Source of the DNA: Saccharopolyspora soli
GTDB taxonomy: Bacteria; Actinomycetota; Actinomycetes; Mycobacteriales; Pseudonocardiaceae
Reading direction: 5' to 3'
DNA length: 64,000 bases
Assembly (NCBI RefSeq): GCF_022678645.1
Contig: NZ_JALBWV010000014.1
Coordinates: 62,001-126,000 of the forward strand
Each line of letters opens with the position of its first letter. The first letter of the stretch is position 1. This document shows positions 35,982 through 44,016 of the stretch, piece by piece. A program made the position numbers and the translations under genes. The notes under the pieces were generated by a model. It worked only from the letters and a program-made list of their open reading frames with translations. It did not search any database and was not told the DNA's origin.

Positions 35982-36712
35982 GAGCAGAGCCCGGCGTGCC
36001 GCAGCCGCGCGAGCTGGTGGCGCCAGATCTGGCCGTCGTTGAAGCCGCTGCCGAGGTCGGGCAGTTCCGCCAGATCTTCCGGCGGCAGGTCGGGCACGTC
36101 GTGCAGCGTGGTACCCAGCCGCAGCGTGAGGCGGGCCAGCGCGTCGATGTTCAGCGCGCGCACCACGGCCTGCGCCACGGTGTCGCCGACGGTGACCAGG
36201 CCGTGCGCCCGCAGCAGGCAGACCGGCGCGTCGCCCATCGCTTGGGCGAGTTCAACACCCAGCTCACGTCGGGTGATCAGCGCGCCGCGCGGGAACACCG
36301 GGATACCGGCCTCGGCCATCCGCAGCGCCGGGATGTTGTAGGCGCCGATGATCGGCCGCAGCGGCAGCCCGGCCAAGTCCGCGGCCACCACCGCTGGCGG
36401 GTGCACGTGCACCACGGCCCGCACGTCGGGGCGGGCCCGCATCACCTCGGCGTGGATGGGCAGTTCGTTGGGTGGTCGATAGCCGTCACCGAGCTCACCG
36501 GTCGCGTCGAGATCGACTTCCCGAACGTCCTTGGTGGTGCTGAACAGCAGCCCTTCCTCTTCCGGGCCTCGGCTGCGGACCAGCATCGTGGTCGGCCCGG
36601 TGCGCAGGCTGACGTGGCCCAGCACGTCTTCGGCGAGCCCCTGGTGCGCGAGCACCCGGCAGGCCAGTGCGACGGTCTGGGCGTCTTCGCTGCCAGGACT
36701 GCTTTCGGTCAT
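35978..36712 (-). CDS. Class II aldolase/adducin-family protein (second copy)
   Basis: This 244-residue protein has the family's metal site in VVHVHPPAVVAADLAG and a later AHG (LLRAHGLVTVGD). NELPIHAEV matches the loop of the first family member at 9705. It could be an aldolase or a decarboxylase of a hydroxylated acid. It lies in a minus-strand run with an MFS transporter and a 3-hydroxyisobutyrate-dehydrogenase-like gene, divergent from the Tct transporter. Confidence 0.85.
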   Translation of the reverse strand: MTESSPGSEDAQTVALACRVLAHQGLAEDVLGHVSLRTGPTTMLVRSRGPEEEGLLFSTTKDVREVDLDATGELGDGYRPPNELPIHAEVMRARPDVRAVVHVHPPAVVAADLAGLPLRPIIGAYNIPALRMAEAGIPVFPRGALITRRELGVELAQAMGDAPVCLLRAHGLVTVGDTVAQAVVRALNIDALARLTLRLGTTLHDVPDLPPEDLAELPDLGSGFNDGQIWRHQLARLRHAGLCS

Positions 36713-36763
36713 GGTTCGGGCCTCCGAACTACGTGCGGACTTGTCGTGAGACGCGGATGTGCC

Positions 36764-37639
36764 TCATCGGTGGTCTTCGCGCATGGTCTCCAGCAGCGCG
36801 CAGCTCTCCGGGAATGGCCTGCTCCGCCAGGGGGTTTGCGCCACCGCGCGGAAGAAGTCGACCACCGGGGCGAGCATTCGGCTGCGGGTTCCGGCTCGGG
36901 CGGTCATCGCCTCGGCGAGCAGCATGTCCTTTTCGATCGTGCTGGCCGGTGCGTGCGTGCGCATCGCCTCGTCATCGCCGAGGAAGTACTCGGCGGCGTT
37001 GGCGAATCCGGCGTCGCCGCCGCTGCTCCTGCGCACCGCGTCGACCACCACCGCCGGGTCCAGGCCCAGCTTCCGGGCGGTCGCGAGGGCTTCGGCGGAG
37101 GCCAGGTACCAGGTGTACTTGATCTGCTGGTTGAGCAGCTTGGTGGCGTAGCCGGACCCGATTCGTCCACAGTAGACGATGTGCTCGGCGGCGGCGGTGA
37201 GCACCGGTTCCGCAGCGCCGAGCGATCCTCGCGGGCCGCCGACTAGAACAGTCATCCTCGGCGCCTGCCGACTCACCGGGCAATCGGCGAATTTCCGGCC
37301 AACGGCGCGAAACTCCGCGTCGAGTTCGGTGGCCAGGTCCGGTTCGCAGGTCGACATGTCCAACATCGCCGCCCCTCGCTCAAGACCGGCCAGCACGCCG
37401 TTGACCGGGTCCAACGCGACTTCGCGGACCTGCGCCGGGCCGGGCAGGAAGGTCAACACCAGCTCGACCTCGGCGGCCAGTTCGCGGGCGCTACCGGTGA
37501 CCCGCGCGCCGAGCTCGGCCAACGGGGCCGCCGCGGCCACCCGGCGGTCCCAGCAGCTGACCGAATAACCCGCTGCGAGCAGGCTTTTCGTCAACGCCGT
37601 ACCCATCGCGCCGAGTCCGATCACTCCTATTCGCCGCAA
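36764..37639 (-). CDS. 3-hydroxyisobutyrate dehydrogenase-like NAD(P) oxidoreductase
   Basis: This 291-residue beta-hydroxyacid dehydrogenase has GVIGLGAMG at the N-terminus and DCPVSRQAPRM in place of the usual substrate motif DAPVSGG. The catalytic Lys is in GYATKLLNQQ. Loss of the GG pair hints at an unusual substrate. Translation appears to start at a TTG (37637-37639) behind AGGAGGG. Its promoter region contains two copies of a CAAGAA/TTCTTG repeat shared with the divergent TctA gene. Confidence 0.85.
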   Translation of the reverse strand: MRRIGVIGLGAMGTALTKSLLAAGYSVSCWDRRVAAAAPLAELGARVTGSARELAAEVELVLTFLPGPAQVREVALDPVNGVLAGLERGAAMLDMSTCEPDLATELDAEFRAVGRKFADCPVSRQAPRMTVLVGGPRGSLGAAEPVLTAAAEHIVYCGRIGSGYATKLLNQQIKYTWYLASAEALATARKLGLDPAVVVDAVRRSSGGDAGFANAAEYFLGDDEAMRTHAPASTIEKDMLLAEAMTARAGTRSRMLAPVVDFFRAVAQTPWRSRPFPESCALLETMREDHR

Positions 37640-37667
37640 CCGCAGGCCCTCCTGAGCTTTCCCTATT

Positions 37668-37684
37668 CAAGAAAATACTTCTTG
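37668..37684. promoter_or_regulatory. Operator-like repeat 1 of the Tct locus
   Basis: CAAGAA-AATAC-TTCTTG is a perfect inverted repeat in an AT-rich island just before the dehydrogenase gene. A 14-of-17 match lies 98 bp away. Confidence 0.55.
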
Positions 37685-37765
37685 TTCGTGCACAGTAGCG
37701 AGGCGATGCACGGCGAGCAATCTTGACGCTCCTGGTGGCCTCGGTTACCTTGATCCCGCCACAGA

Positions 37766-37782
37766 GCAGAAAAAACTTCTTG
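37766..37782. promoter_or_regulatory. Operator-like repeat 2 of the Tct locus
   Basis: GCAGAAAAAACTTCTTG matches the site at 37668-37684 in 14 of 17 bases. It lies 129 bp before TctA. The pair could serve a looping regulator of both divergent operons. Confidence 0.5.
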
Positions 37783-37910
37783 GTGGCGGCAAGAAGGCTC
37801 GGCGCAGGACTTCCCGAGTCCCACCACGTGCCCCGGTCGTCAAAGTGGACGAACTCTGCTTCCCCGGCCGAAGCGGCGCGGCCCGCGAGACCGCTCCCGG
37901 CGGAGGAACT

Positions 37911-39410
37911 GTGACAGACGCGCTCCTAGCCAGCCTCGACCAAGTGGTGCAGTTGCAGACGATCGCGATGATGCTGCTCGGCATCGCGATCGGCTTCCTG
38001 GTCGGCATCCTGCCCGGACTCGGCGGCGCCGTGACGTTGGCGCTGATGTTGCCGTTCACCTTCAACATGGACCCGATCCCGGCCTTCGCGCTGCTGCTGG
38101 GGATGTACGTGGTCACCGCGACGACCGGCGACCTGACCTCGATCCTCTTCGGGGTCCCCGGCGAGGCGACATCCGCGGCCGTGGTGCTCGACGGCTACCC
38201 GCTGACCCGGCGTGGCCAGGCCGGACGGGCGTTGGGGGCGGCGCTGGCCAGCTCCGCGGTCGGTGCCATCTTCGGCGCCGTGGTGCTGGCCCTGTCGGTG
38301 CCGATCGTCCGGCCCCTGGTGCTACAACTCGGTCCGCCGGAGTTCTTCGGCCTCGCGCTGCTGGCCCTGACCTTCGTGGTGATCCTCGCCGGTCGCGACC
38401 TGTACAAGGGCCTGATCATGGCCTGCCTCGGCCTGCTGGTCGCGCTGGTGGGCATGGACCCGGTCGACGGCGTGCCGCGCTACACCTTCGGCGAGATCTA
38501 CCTGTGGGACGGCATCGACATCATCCCGGTGGTGGTCGGGCTCTTCGGCGGCGCCGAGGTGCTGCAGCTGATGCTGTCCAAGACCAGCGTTGCGCAGCAC
38601 ACCGCGCCGAGCGACGTCCACCGCGCCGGAACGGGCGCGCGCGAGGCGCTGCGGCACTGGAGCCTGGTGCTGCGCTCCAGCGCGATCGGCACCGGCGTCG
38701 GCCTGGTACCGGGGCTGGGCGGCTCGGTGGCGCAGTTCATCGCCTACGGCCACGCCAAGCAGACTTCCAAGCACCCCGAGGAATTCGGCAACGGCTCCAT
38801 CGAGGGCGTGATCGCCGCCAGCGCCACCAACAACGCCAAGGACTCCGGCTCGCTGATCCCCACCATCGCCTTCGGCATCCCCGGCTCGGCGGGCAGCGCG
38901 GTGTTGCTCAGCGCCTTCCTGATCGTCGGGCTCGACCCCGGCTTCGAGATGCTCACCAACGACCTCGACGTGACCTTCTCGATGGTGTGGATCACCGTGG
39001 CGGCCACGCTGATCTCCACCGCGCTGGCCTTCGCGGTGCTGCGACCGCTGACCAAGCTGGTGCACATCCCCGGCCAGACTTTGGTGCCGTTCCTGCTGCT
39101 GTTCCTCTGCCTCGGCGCGTACAGCTCCACCAACAGCTTCGGCGACGTGCTGGTGATGCTGGCCTTCGGCGCTCTCGGCGTGGCCTGCATCCACTTCAAC
39201 TGGCCGAGGGTTCCGCTGCTGCTGGGCATCGTGCTCGGCGACATCGCGGAGCGCTACTTCTTCCTGTCCTACTCGCTTTTCGGCTGGAGTTGGTTGACCC
39301 GGCCGATCTTCCTCGGCATCGCGGTCCTCATCGTCCTCGCGCTCGGCCTGCCGTGGTGGCGCGAACGCCGCAACCGGCGGCGTGAACTGAGCAAGGTGGC
39401 CAGCAAATGA
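37911..39410 (+). CDS. Tripartite tricarboxylate transporter, large membrane subunit (TctA)
   Basis: This 499-residue permease has about 11-12 membrane segments and TctA signatures: GILPGLGGAVTLALMLPFTF, GVPGEATSAAVVLDGYPLTRRGQAGRAL and GVGLVPGLGGSVAQF. It imports carboxylates with a periplasmic-type binding protein. The GTG follows GGAGGAAC; the longer frame from 37845 has no ribosome binding site. Order is A-B-C here, with overlaps. Nearby dioxygenases make an aromatic carboxylate a plausible substrate. Confidence 0.93.
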   Translation: MTDALLASLDQVVQLQTIAMMLLGIAIGFLVGILPGLGGAVTLALMLPFTFNMDPIPAFALLLGMYVVTATTGDLTSILFGVPGEATSAAVVLDGYPLTRRGQAGRALGAALASSAVGAIFGAVVLALSVPIVRPLVLQLGPPEFFGLALLALTFVVILAGRDLYKGLIMACLGLLVALVGMDPVDGVPRYTFGEIYLWDGIDIIPVVVGLFGGAEVLQLMLSKTSVAQHTAPSDVHRAGTGAREALRHWSLVLRSSAIGTGVGLVPGLGGSVAQFIAYGHAKQTSKHPEEFGNGSIEGVIAASATNNAKDSGSLIPTIAFGIPGSAGSAVLLSAFLIVGLDPGFEMLTNDLDVTFSMVWITVAATLISTALAFAVLRPLTKLVHIPGQTLVPFLLLFLCLGAYSSTNSFGDVLVMLAFGALGVACIHFNWPRVPLLLGIVLGDIAERYFFLSYSLFGWSWLTRPIFLGIAVLIVLALGLPWWRERRNRRRELSKVASK

Positions 39411-39925
39411 CCCAGGCACAGCCAACTTCCGCACTCCGCAGCGATACGAGGAAGACCGATCTGGTCATCACGGCCGTGCTGGTGCTGCTGTTCGGCGCCG
39501 CGCTGCTGGCCACCACGGCTTGGCCGTTCCGCACCGCGCTGTTCCCGACCATCGTCAGCGGCGCCGCGCTGCTGCTGAGCCTGGCGCACCTGGCGACGCT
39601 GCTGTTGCGCCGCCGCCGCGCGGAACCGGCGGAGCAACAGCGGGAGGCCGCGGCCGACGGGGACGTCGACTACGTCTTCGCCACCGCTGGTCGACGGGCG
39701 TGGACGGCGGCACTGGCCTGGGCCGCGGCCTTCTTCGTCGCGCTCTACGTGGTGGGACTGCTCATCGCCGCGCCGCTCTTCTCGTTCTGCTACCTGCGTT
39801 TCGCGGCACGCCGGTCGTGGCTGTTCAGCCTGGTCTACGCGGCCGTGGTGCTGGCCGCGATCTACCTGGCCTTCGAGTTCGTGCTGACCATTCCGATCCC
39901 CGCCGCAGTCTGGGAGCAGTCGTGA
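39407..39925 (+). CDS. Tripartite tricarboxylate transporter, small membrane subunit (TctB)
   Basis: This 172-residue subunit has four hydrophobic segments split by a charged loop (RRRRAEPAEQQ). It has the WPFRTALFPTIVSGAALL motif near residue 40. It overlaps TctA by four bases. Its stop codon lies inside the first bases of repeat R1 copy C. TctB is essential for transport in known systems. Confidence 0.9.
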   Translation: MTQAQPTSALRSDTRKTDLVITAVLVLLFGAALLATTAWPFRTALFPTIVSGAALLLSLAHLATLLLRRRRAEPAEQQREAAADGDVDYVFATAGRRAWTAALAWAAAFFVALYVVGLLIAAPLFSFCYLRFAARRSWLFSLVYAAVVLAAIYLAFEFVLTIPIPAAVWEQS

Positions 39926-40055
39926 GTAGTCCTGTATCAACCCCAGTTCTCCTCAACCGCGCCTCAGGGGACCGTGAAGCAAGCCAGCCACAAGAAACCG
40001 CGAAACGAGAGATTCGTGCTGGACGCGACCACCACTGTGAATCGCGGAGAGGCGG
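39922..40055 (+). repeat. Dispersed repeat R1, copy C
   Basis: This 134-bp copy begins GTGAGTAGTCCTGTATCAAC, overlapping the TctB stop, and ends GCGGAGAGGCGG right before the TctC start. The repeat thus supplies both the stop of one gene and the ribosome binding site of the next. Confidence 0.8.
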
Positions 40056-40059
40056 GACA

Positions 40060-41073
40060 GTGATCCGCCGGACCCTCGCCGCATTCGCCGCGGTCACGTT
40101 GCTCGCGGGCTGCTCGGTGTTCGACCGGGCCGACGCCGACACCGCCCAAGGCCCGCTGGCCGGGCAGACCATCGAGCTGATCGTGCCGTTCGAGCCCGGT
40201 GGCGGTTATGACCTCTACGCCCGCCAGCTGGCTCCGGAACTCGGCAAGAAGCTGCACGCCGAAGTGGTGGTGATCAACAAGCCCGGTGCTGGCGGACTGC
40301 TGGCCACCAACGACGTGTGGAAGTCCAAACCGGACGGCACCAAGATCACCCTGCTGAACACCGTCGGCCACCTGGGCAGCGCGCTCGCTGGCGCGCAGGG
40401 GGTCCGCTACCGGGCGCAGGACTTCTCCTACATCGGCCGGATCAGCGGCGAGCCGGACCTGACGATGGCCGCCGCCAGCAGCCCGTACGACACGTTGCAG
40501 GACCTCTACAACGCCCACGAGCAGATCCGGGCGGTGGCCACCGGACCGGGCTCCAACGAGTACATCGACGCGGTGGTGGTCAATGCGGCGCTGAAGCTGG
40601 ACTCCAAGGTCGTGACCGGATTCGTCGGCAGCGGCGAGGCTTGGCTCGCGGTGATGTCCGGATACGCGACGTGCCACAGCCGCTCGCTGTCCAGCCAGCT
40701 GCCAGCGGTCAACAGCGGCGATGCGAAGCCGCTGCTGATCATCGGTGACCAGCCGGTTCCGGAACTGCCCGGCGTGCCGACGCTGAGTTCGCTGGCCAAC
40801 GACGCGAACCGGAACATCATCGAGGACCACGTGCGGCTGATCGCCAGCGGACGCTCGCTGGCCGGACCGCCGGGCATGGACCCGGCGGTGCTTGAGGCGC
40901 TGCGGACGGCCTTCCGAGAAGTGGTGACCGACCCGCGCTACATCGCGGACGCCAAGACGCAGAAGCGCCCGGTCGACTTCGCCAGCGGCGAGGACATCGA
41001 CCGGCTCGTCGACGAAGTGATGCACAGCTCCCCGGAGTACGTGGCCCTACTGCGCGAAGCGTTCGGCGGCTGA
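40060..41073 (+). CDS. Tripartite tricarboxylate transporter, binding lipoprotein (TctC)
   Basis: This 337-residue solute-binding lipoprotein has a short signal (IRRTLAAFAAVTLLAGC) with Cys18 as the lipid anchor. It has TctC/Bug-type motifs: ELIVPFEPGGGYDLYARQLA and NKPGAGGL. Bug-type proteins bind carboxylates through main-chain contacts in these loops. The GTG follows GGAGAGGCGG contributed by repeat R1. In-frame translation through R1 from 39922 is possible but would hide the signal peptide. Confidence 0.9.
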   Translation: MIRRTLAAFAAVTLLAGCSVFDRADADTAQGPLAGQTIELIVPFEPGGGYDLYARQLAPELGKKLHAEVVVINKPGAGGLLATNDVWKSKPDGTKITLLNTVGHLGSALAGAQGVRYRAQDFSYIGRISGEPDLTMAAASSPYDTLQDLYNAHEQIRAVATGPGSNEYIDAVVVNAALKLDSKVVTGFVGSGEAWLAVMSGYATCHSRSLSSQLPAVNSGDAKPLLIIGDQPVPELPGVPTLSSLANDANRNIIEDHVRLIASGRSLAGPPGMDPAVLEALRTAFREVVTDPRYIADAKTQKRPVDFASGEDIDRLVDEVMHSSPEYVALLREAFGG

Positions 41074-41080
41074 ATGTATT

Positions 41081-41175
41081 GAGAGTGCTCGGGTCGGTTA
41101 GCGTGGCGGTGCGGGTGGCGGAACCTCAGAGGCTTTCTCGACTCCGGGATCCCCGATTTACGTATGAGCTCTGCG
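41081..41175 (-). repeat. Dispersed repeat R2, copy C (partial)
   Basis: This shorter copy matches 1901-1985 closely: GCGTGGCGGTGCGGGTGGCG and then GGAACCTCAGA, followed by TCTCGAC and a GGGATCCCC block. It lies between the convergent TctC and IclR genes. The hairpin end present in copies A and B is missing. Confidence 0.7.
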
Positions 41176-41191
41176 CCAATCCGCACACCGC

Positions 41192-41974
41192 TCAGCCGCT
41201 GACAACTCCGGCGAGGATTTCCTCCAGCTGTCGGGCGCCGGACTGCAACTGCCGCACCACTTGGAGCTGCTTCTTCTTCGGCAGCCGGGTCGCGGGCGAG
41301 GACGCGTTGATCGCCGCGATCGCGGTGCCCCGGGGGTTTCGCACCACCGTCGCCACCGACACGATGTCCTCGTCGCTTTCCCGGGTGTTGGTGGCGTAAC
41401 CCTGCTCCCGCACTCGGGCGAGCTCCGCGTCGAGGGCCTTGCGGCTGGACTCGGAGTGCCTGGTCGAGGTGGGCAGGCGCTTGCCGGGCGGGAACAGCTC
41501 GTCGAGCTGTTCCGTGCTGAGTTCGGCCAGCAGCGCCTTGCCGGTGGCGGTGCAGTTGGCGGGCAGCAGTTGCCCGGTGCGGGCGGCCACCCGGAGCACG
41601 CGGCTGCATTCGGCGGCGTCGAGGTAGCGGACCTTGTTGCCCTCCATCTGCGCTAGGTGGACGGTCTCCTCCACCTCGTCGGCCAGCGCCTCCAGGATGG
41701 GACGGGCATGCGTGCGGATGTCCATGTTGCGCACCGCGGCGAAGCCGATGTCCACTAGCGCGGGACCGGCGATGTAGGTCCGCAGGTTGGGTTCCTGGCG
41801 CACGAAGTCGTGGTAGGCCAGCATCGCCAGCAGGCGGTGCGCGGTGGAGTGCGCGACGTCCAGCGAGGCGCTCACGTCGGACAGCCGAAGCCGCTGCCGG
41901 TCGCGGAACATCAGCAGCAACCGCAGCGCGTTGTCGACCGAGGAGATGGGGTAGGCCGGTGGTTCTTTCTGCAC
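41192..41974 (-). CDS. IclR-family transcriptional regulator of the second Rieske system
   Basis: This 260-residue regulator has a winged helix (RLRLSDVSASLDVAHSTAHRL) and a GAF-like effector domain, and is a paralogue of the gene at 8706. The N-terminal YPISSVDNALR is shared. Its GTG start lies inside the operator-like palindrome at 41967-41981, and TATTCT just upstream could be a -10 box. The mRNA may be near leaderless and strongly autorepressed. It follows the second dioxygenase operon on the same strand, separated by a terminator hairpin. Confidence 0.9.
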   Translation of the reverse strand: MQKEPPAYPISSVDNALRLLLMFRDRQRLRLSDVSASLDVAHSTAHRLLAMLAYHDFVRQEPNLRTYIAGPALVDIGFAAVRNMDIRTHARPILEALADEVEETVHLAQMEGNKVRYLDAAECSRVLRVAARTGQLLPANCTATGKALLAELSTEQLDELFPPGKRLPTSTRHSESSRKALDAELARVREQGYATNTRESDEDIVSVATVVRNPRGTAIAAINASSPATRLPKKKQLQVVRQLQSGARQLEEILAGVVSG

Positions 41975-41981
41975 AGCAGAA
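41967..41981. promoter_or_regulatory. IclR operator-like palindrome over the regulator start codon
   Basis: TTCTGC-ACA-GCAGAA is the best member of the repeat family, with perfect 6-bp arms. It covers the GTG start of the IclR gene. Confidence 0.65.
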
Positions 41982-42019
41982 TACTACCGCCTCAGACCAA
42001 CCCACCGCTCGAGTGAAGA

Positions 42020-42066
42020 GTGAAGGGCACCTTTTACCAACTTACTTGGTAAGAGGTGCCCTTCAC
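42020..42066. terminator. Long stem-loop ending the second Rieske operon
   Basis: A 21-bp stem with one mismatch runs from GTGAAGGGCACC to GGTGCCCTTCAC around the loop CTTAC. It lies 10 bp past the beta-subunit stop. The core GTG-A-GGGCACC is shared with the inverted repeat at 58978-59192. Confidence 0.8.
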
Positions 42067-42076
42067 CCAGCTTTCA

Positions 42077-42604
42077 TCACACGAAGGTGGAGAGGTTTTT
42101 GGCCAGGAGTACGGATTGGTCCAGGAGGAGTTCTCGGCGGTAGACCTGCCAGGTGTCGCCGACTTGGCGGAGTCGGTCCCGGCGGCGGCCCACCAGGAAG
42201 TCCGTCTCGTCCGCGACTCTGTTGCGGTACACCAGGAATCGGGAGCTCACCGCCACCTCGGGCAGCGCCACCTCGGTGAGCCGGACGTTGGTGACCAGGT
42301 GGGAGACTCGGGACACCGGTTCCTCCGCCCAATGCTTGCCCGTCATCAGCTGATCGACTCGCAGCCGCACGGTGTCCTTGCTCTCGTCGAACCAGCAGAT
42401 GTCCGCGCCCGCTCGGGTCTGCTCCTGCTCGTCCGGCTGGTCGAAGGAGACGTTCATCCGGATCGGCATCGAGTACTGGAAGTCCTCGGCCAGCAGGTCC
42501 AGCCACTCGTGGTAGCGCCGCTGGTCGAGCAGATCTGCCTCCGCGTAGAGGAAATCCGCGACTTCGGCGGTCAGCAGCAACCGCTGCTGTCGTTCGTCGG
42601 TCAT
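42077..42604 (-). CDS. Rieske dioxygenase beta subunit (second system)
   Basis: This 175-residue beta subunit has the NTF2-like core from its start: DFLYAEADLLDQRRYHEWLDLLAEDF and YSMPIRMNV. It has a C-terminal RRELLLDQSVLLAKNLSTF that parallels the first system's ending. AAGGAGGCGTGACG precedes the ATG at 42604. Unlike the first beta subunit it has no R1-derived extension, which supports the view that the extension is foreign to the fold. It is the last gene of the operon. Confidence 0.9.
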   Translation of the reverse strand: MTDERQQRLLLTAEVADFLYAEADLLDQRRYHEWLDLLAEDFQYSMPIRMNVSFDQPDEQEQTRAGADICWFDESKDTVRLRVDQLMTGKHWAEEPVSRVSHLVTNVRLTEVALPEVAVSSRFLVYRNRVADETDFLVGRRRDRLRQVGDTWQVYRRELLLDQSVLLAKNLSTFV

Positions 42605-42606
42605 CG

Positions 42607-44016
42607 TCACGCCTCCTTCGCAACCGGCTTGGCGCGCTCGTCCTGCTCGGCGAGTTCGGTGAGCTCGGACCAGGGCAGCCCGTCGGTGAATTCGGCCCAC
42701 CGCCGGTAGAACGCGCGAGCGTTCACCTCACCGGCGATCGCGTGGTGCGAGTGCACCGCGCCGTGCAGCTCGCTGGATTGCTCGTCGCCGAGTCCCTGCT
42801 GGTAGTTGTACGGGTAGCGGCGGGCCACCACGCCCCGACTGGCCTCGGTGGCGTAGTCCCAGTTCTCCATGTCGTCCTGCTCGGTCATGCCGCCCGGACC
42901 CGAGTAGCGCATGTAGTAGTGCCGCAGCCAGTCCCGGACGTGCTCCGGGGCGCTCTTGTCCACCAGGTACCAACGCCACACCTCGGTCTCCCACGGTCCG
43001 CGCGGGTGGGAGACCAGGATGGTGCGGGGAAAACCGGCCGAGAAGGACATGTTCGGGAACATCGTGGCCGGACCCCGGCCGCCCAGCGGGCGGCCCTCGG
43101 CGCGCAGTTTCGCCGCGCGGGTCTGCCAGGCGTCGGCGAAGTATTCGGTCAGTTCCGCTTCGGCGAAGTCCGGGTAGGGCAGCTCGTAGTCGAGGTTGTC
43201 GGAGGCGCCGTGCCCGAGCCGGAAGGAGGTCTTCATCCGGCCCCTGGAGAAGCCGCCCTGGTTCTGCTGCTCGCCGTGCCGACGCTTTCCCCTGCCGCCG
43301 GGACCGATGCCGACCGCTTCGACGGAGGCGTGCGTTGACTCGCCGTGGTAGGTGTCGCCGAGGAAGTTCTCCGAGACGAACTTCCAATTCGACTTGATGC
43401 GCCACTTCTGCACGCCGTGGAAGACCTCGGTCCCGGCCTCCGCGCCGTCGAAGGCGTCGGCGAGGTTGTCCAGCCAGAACCGGAAATCGCCGACGTAGTC
43501 GTCGAATTCCGGTGCCTGCGCGTCCCAGCTGGCGAACACCAGGCCCTTGTAGTCCTCGATCTTGGGGGCGCGCACCAGGCCCCACTTCTCCTTCTCCAAC
43601 CGGCCACCGTAGGCGGCGCGGTTGTGCGGCACGCCGTGCAGGTCACCGGGCACCGCGACCAGCGACCCGTCCATCGAGTACGACCAGGCGTGGTACGGGC
43701 AGGTGAACTGCATCGAGTTGCCCGCGTCGTACCGGCAGACCCGCATGCCCCGATGGCGGCACGAGTTCAGCAGCACGTGCACCTCGCCCTTGTCGTCCCG
43801 GGTCAGCAGCACCGGGTCGGCGCCCATCCAGGACGAGAAGAAGTCGCCCGGCTCGGGCACCTGGGTGGCGTGCCCGACGAACAGCCACGCGCGTGGGAAC
43901 AGGTTCTCCAGCTCCGCTTGGTGAATCCGCTCGCTCATGAAGATGTCGCGGCTGATCATCCCGTCGCGGGTGTTCACCATCTCCCGCACGCCGGGGTAGG
44001 AGCGGTCCTTGCCCAT
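42607..44016 (-). CDS. Rieske dioxygenase alpha subunit (second system)
   Basis: This 469-residue catalytic subunit has Rieske ligands Cys86-x-His88 and Cys106-x2-His109 (CPYHAW). The iron site is Asp221, His224 and His229 in SENFLGDTYHGESTH, with EQDDMENW further on. An insertion of about 25 residues rich in Gly, Arg and Gln (around 236-260) distinguishes it from the first alpha subunit. The ATG follows GAGAGGG and overlaps the reductase stop. Its substrate is unknown and probably differs from that of the first system. Confidence 0.93.
   Translation of the reverse strand: MGKDRSYPGVREMVNTRDGMISRDIFMSERIHQAELENLFPRAWLFVGHATQVPEPGDFFSSWMGADPVLLTRDDKGEVHVLLNSCRHRGMRVCRYDAGNSMQFTCPYHAWSYSMDGSLVAVPGDLHGVPHNRAAYGGRLEKEKWGLVRAPKIEDYKGLVFASWDAQAPEFDDYVGDFRFWLDNLADAFDGAEAGTEVFHGVQKWRIKSNWKFVSENFLGDTYHGESTHASVEAVGIGPGGRGKRRHGEQQNQGGFSRGRMKTSFRLGHGASDNLDYELPYPDFAEAELTEYFADAWQTRAAKLRAEGRPLGGRGPATMFPNMSFSAGFPRTILVSHPRGPWETEVWRWYLVDKSAPEHVRDWLRHYYMRYSGPGGMTEQDDMENWDYATEASRGVVARRYPYNYQQGLGDEQSSELHGAVHSHHAIAGEVNARAFYRRWAEFTDGLPWSELTELAEQDERAKPVAKEA

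Noticed and set aside
42063-42623. Alternative frame opposite or over the second beta subunit
   Set aside because: It overlaps the true beta subunit in another frame and is Arg/Gly-rich without motifs.
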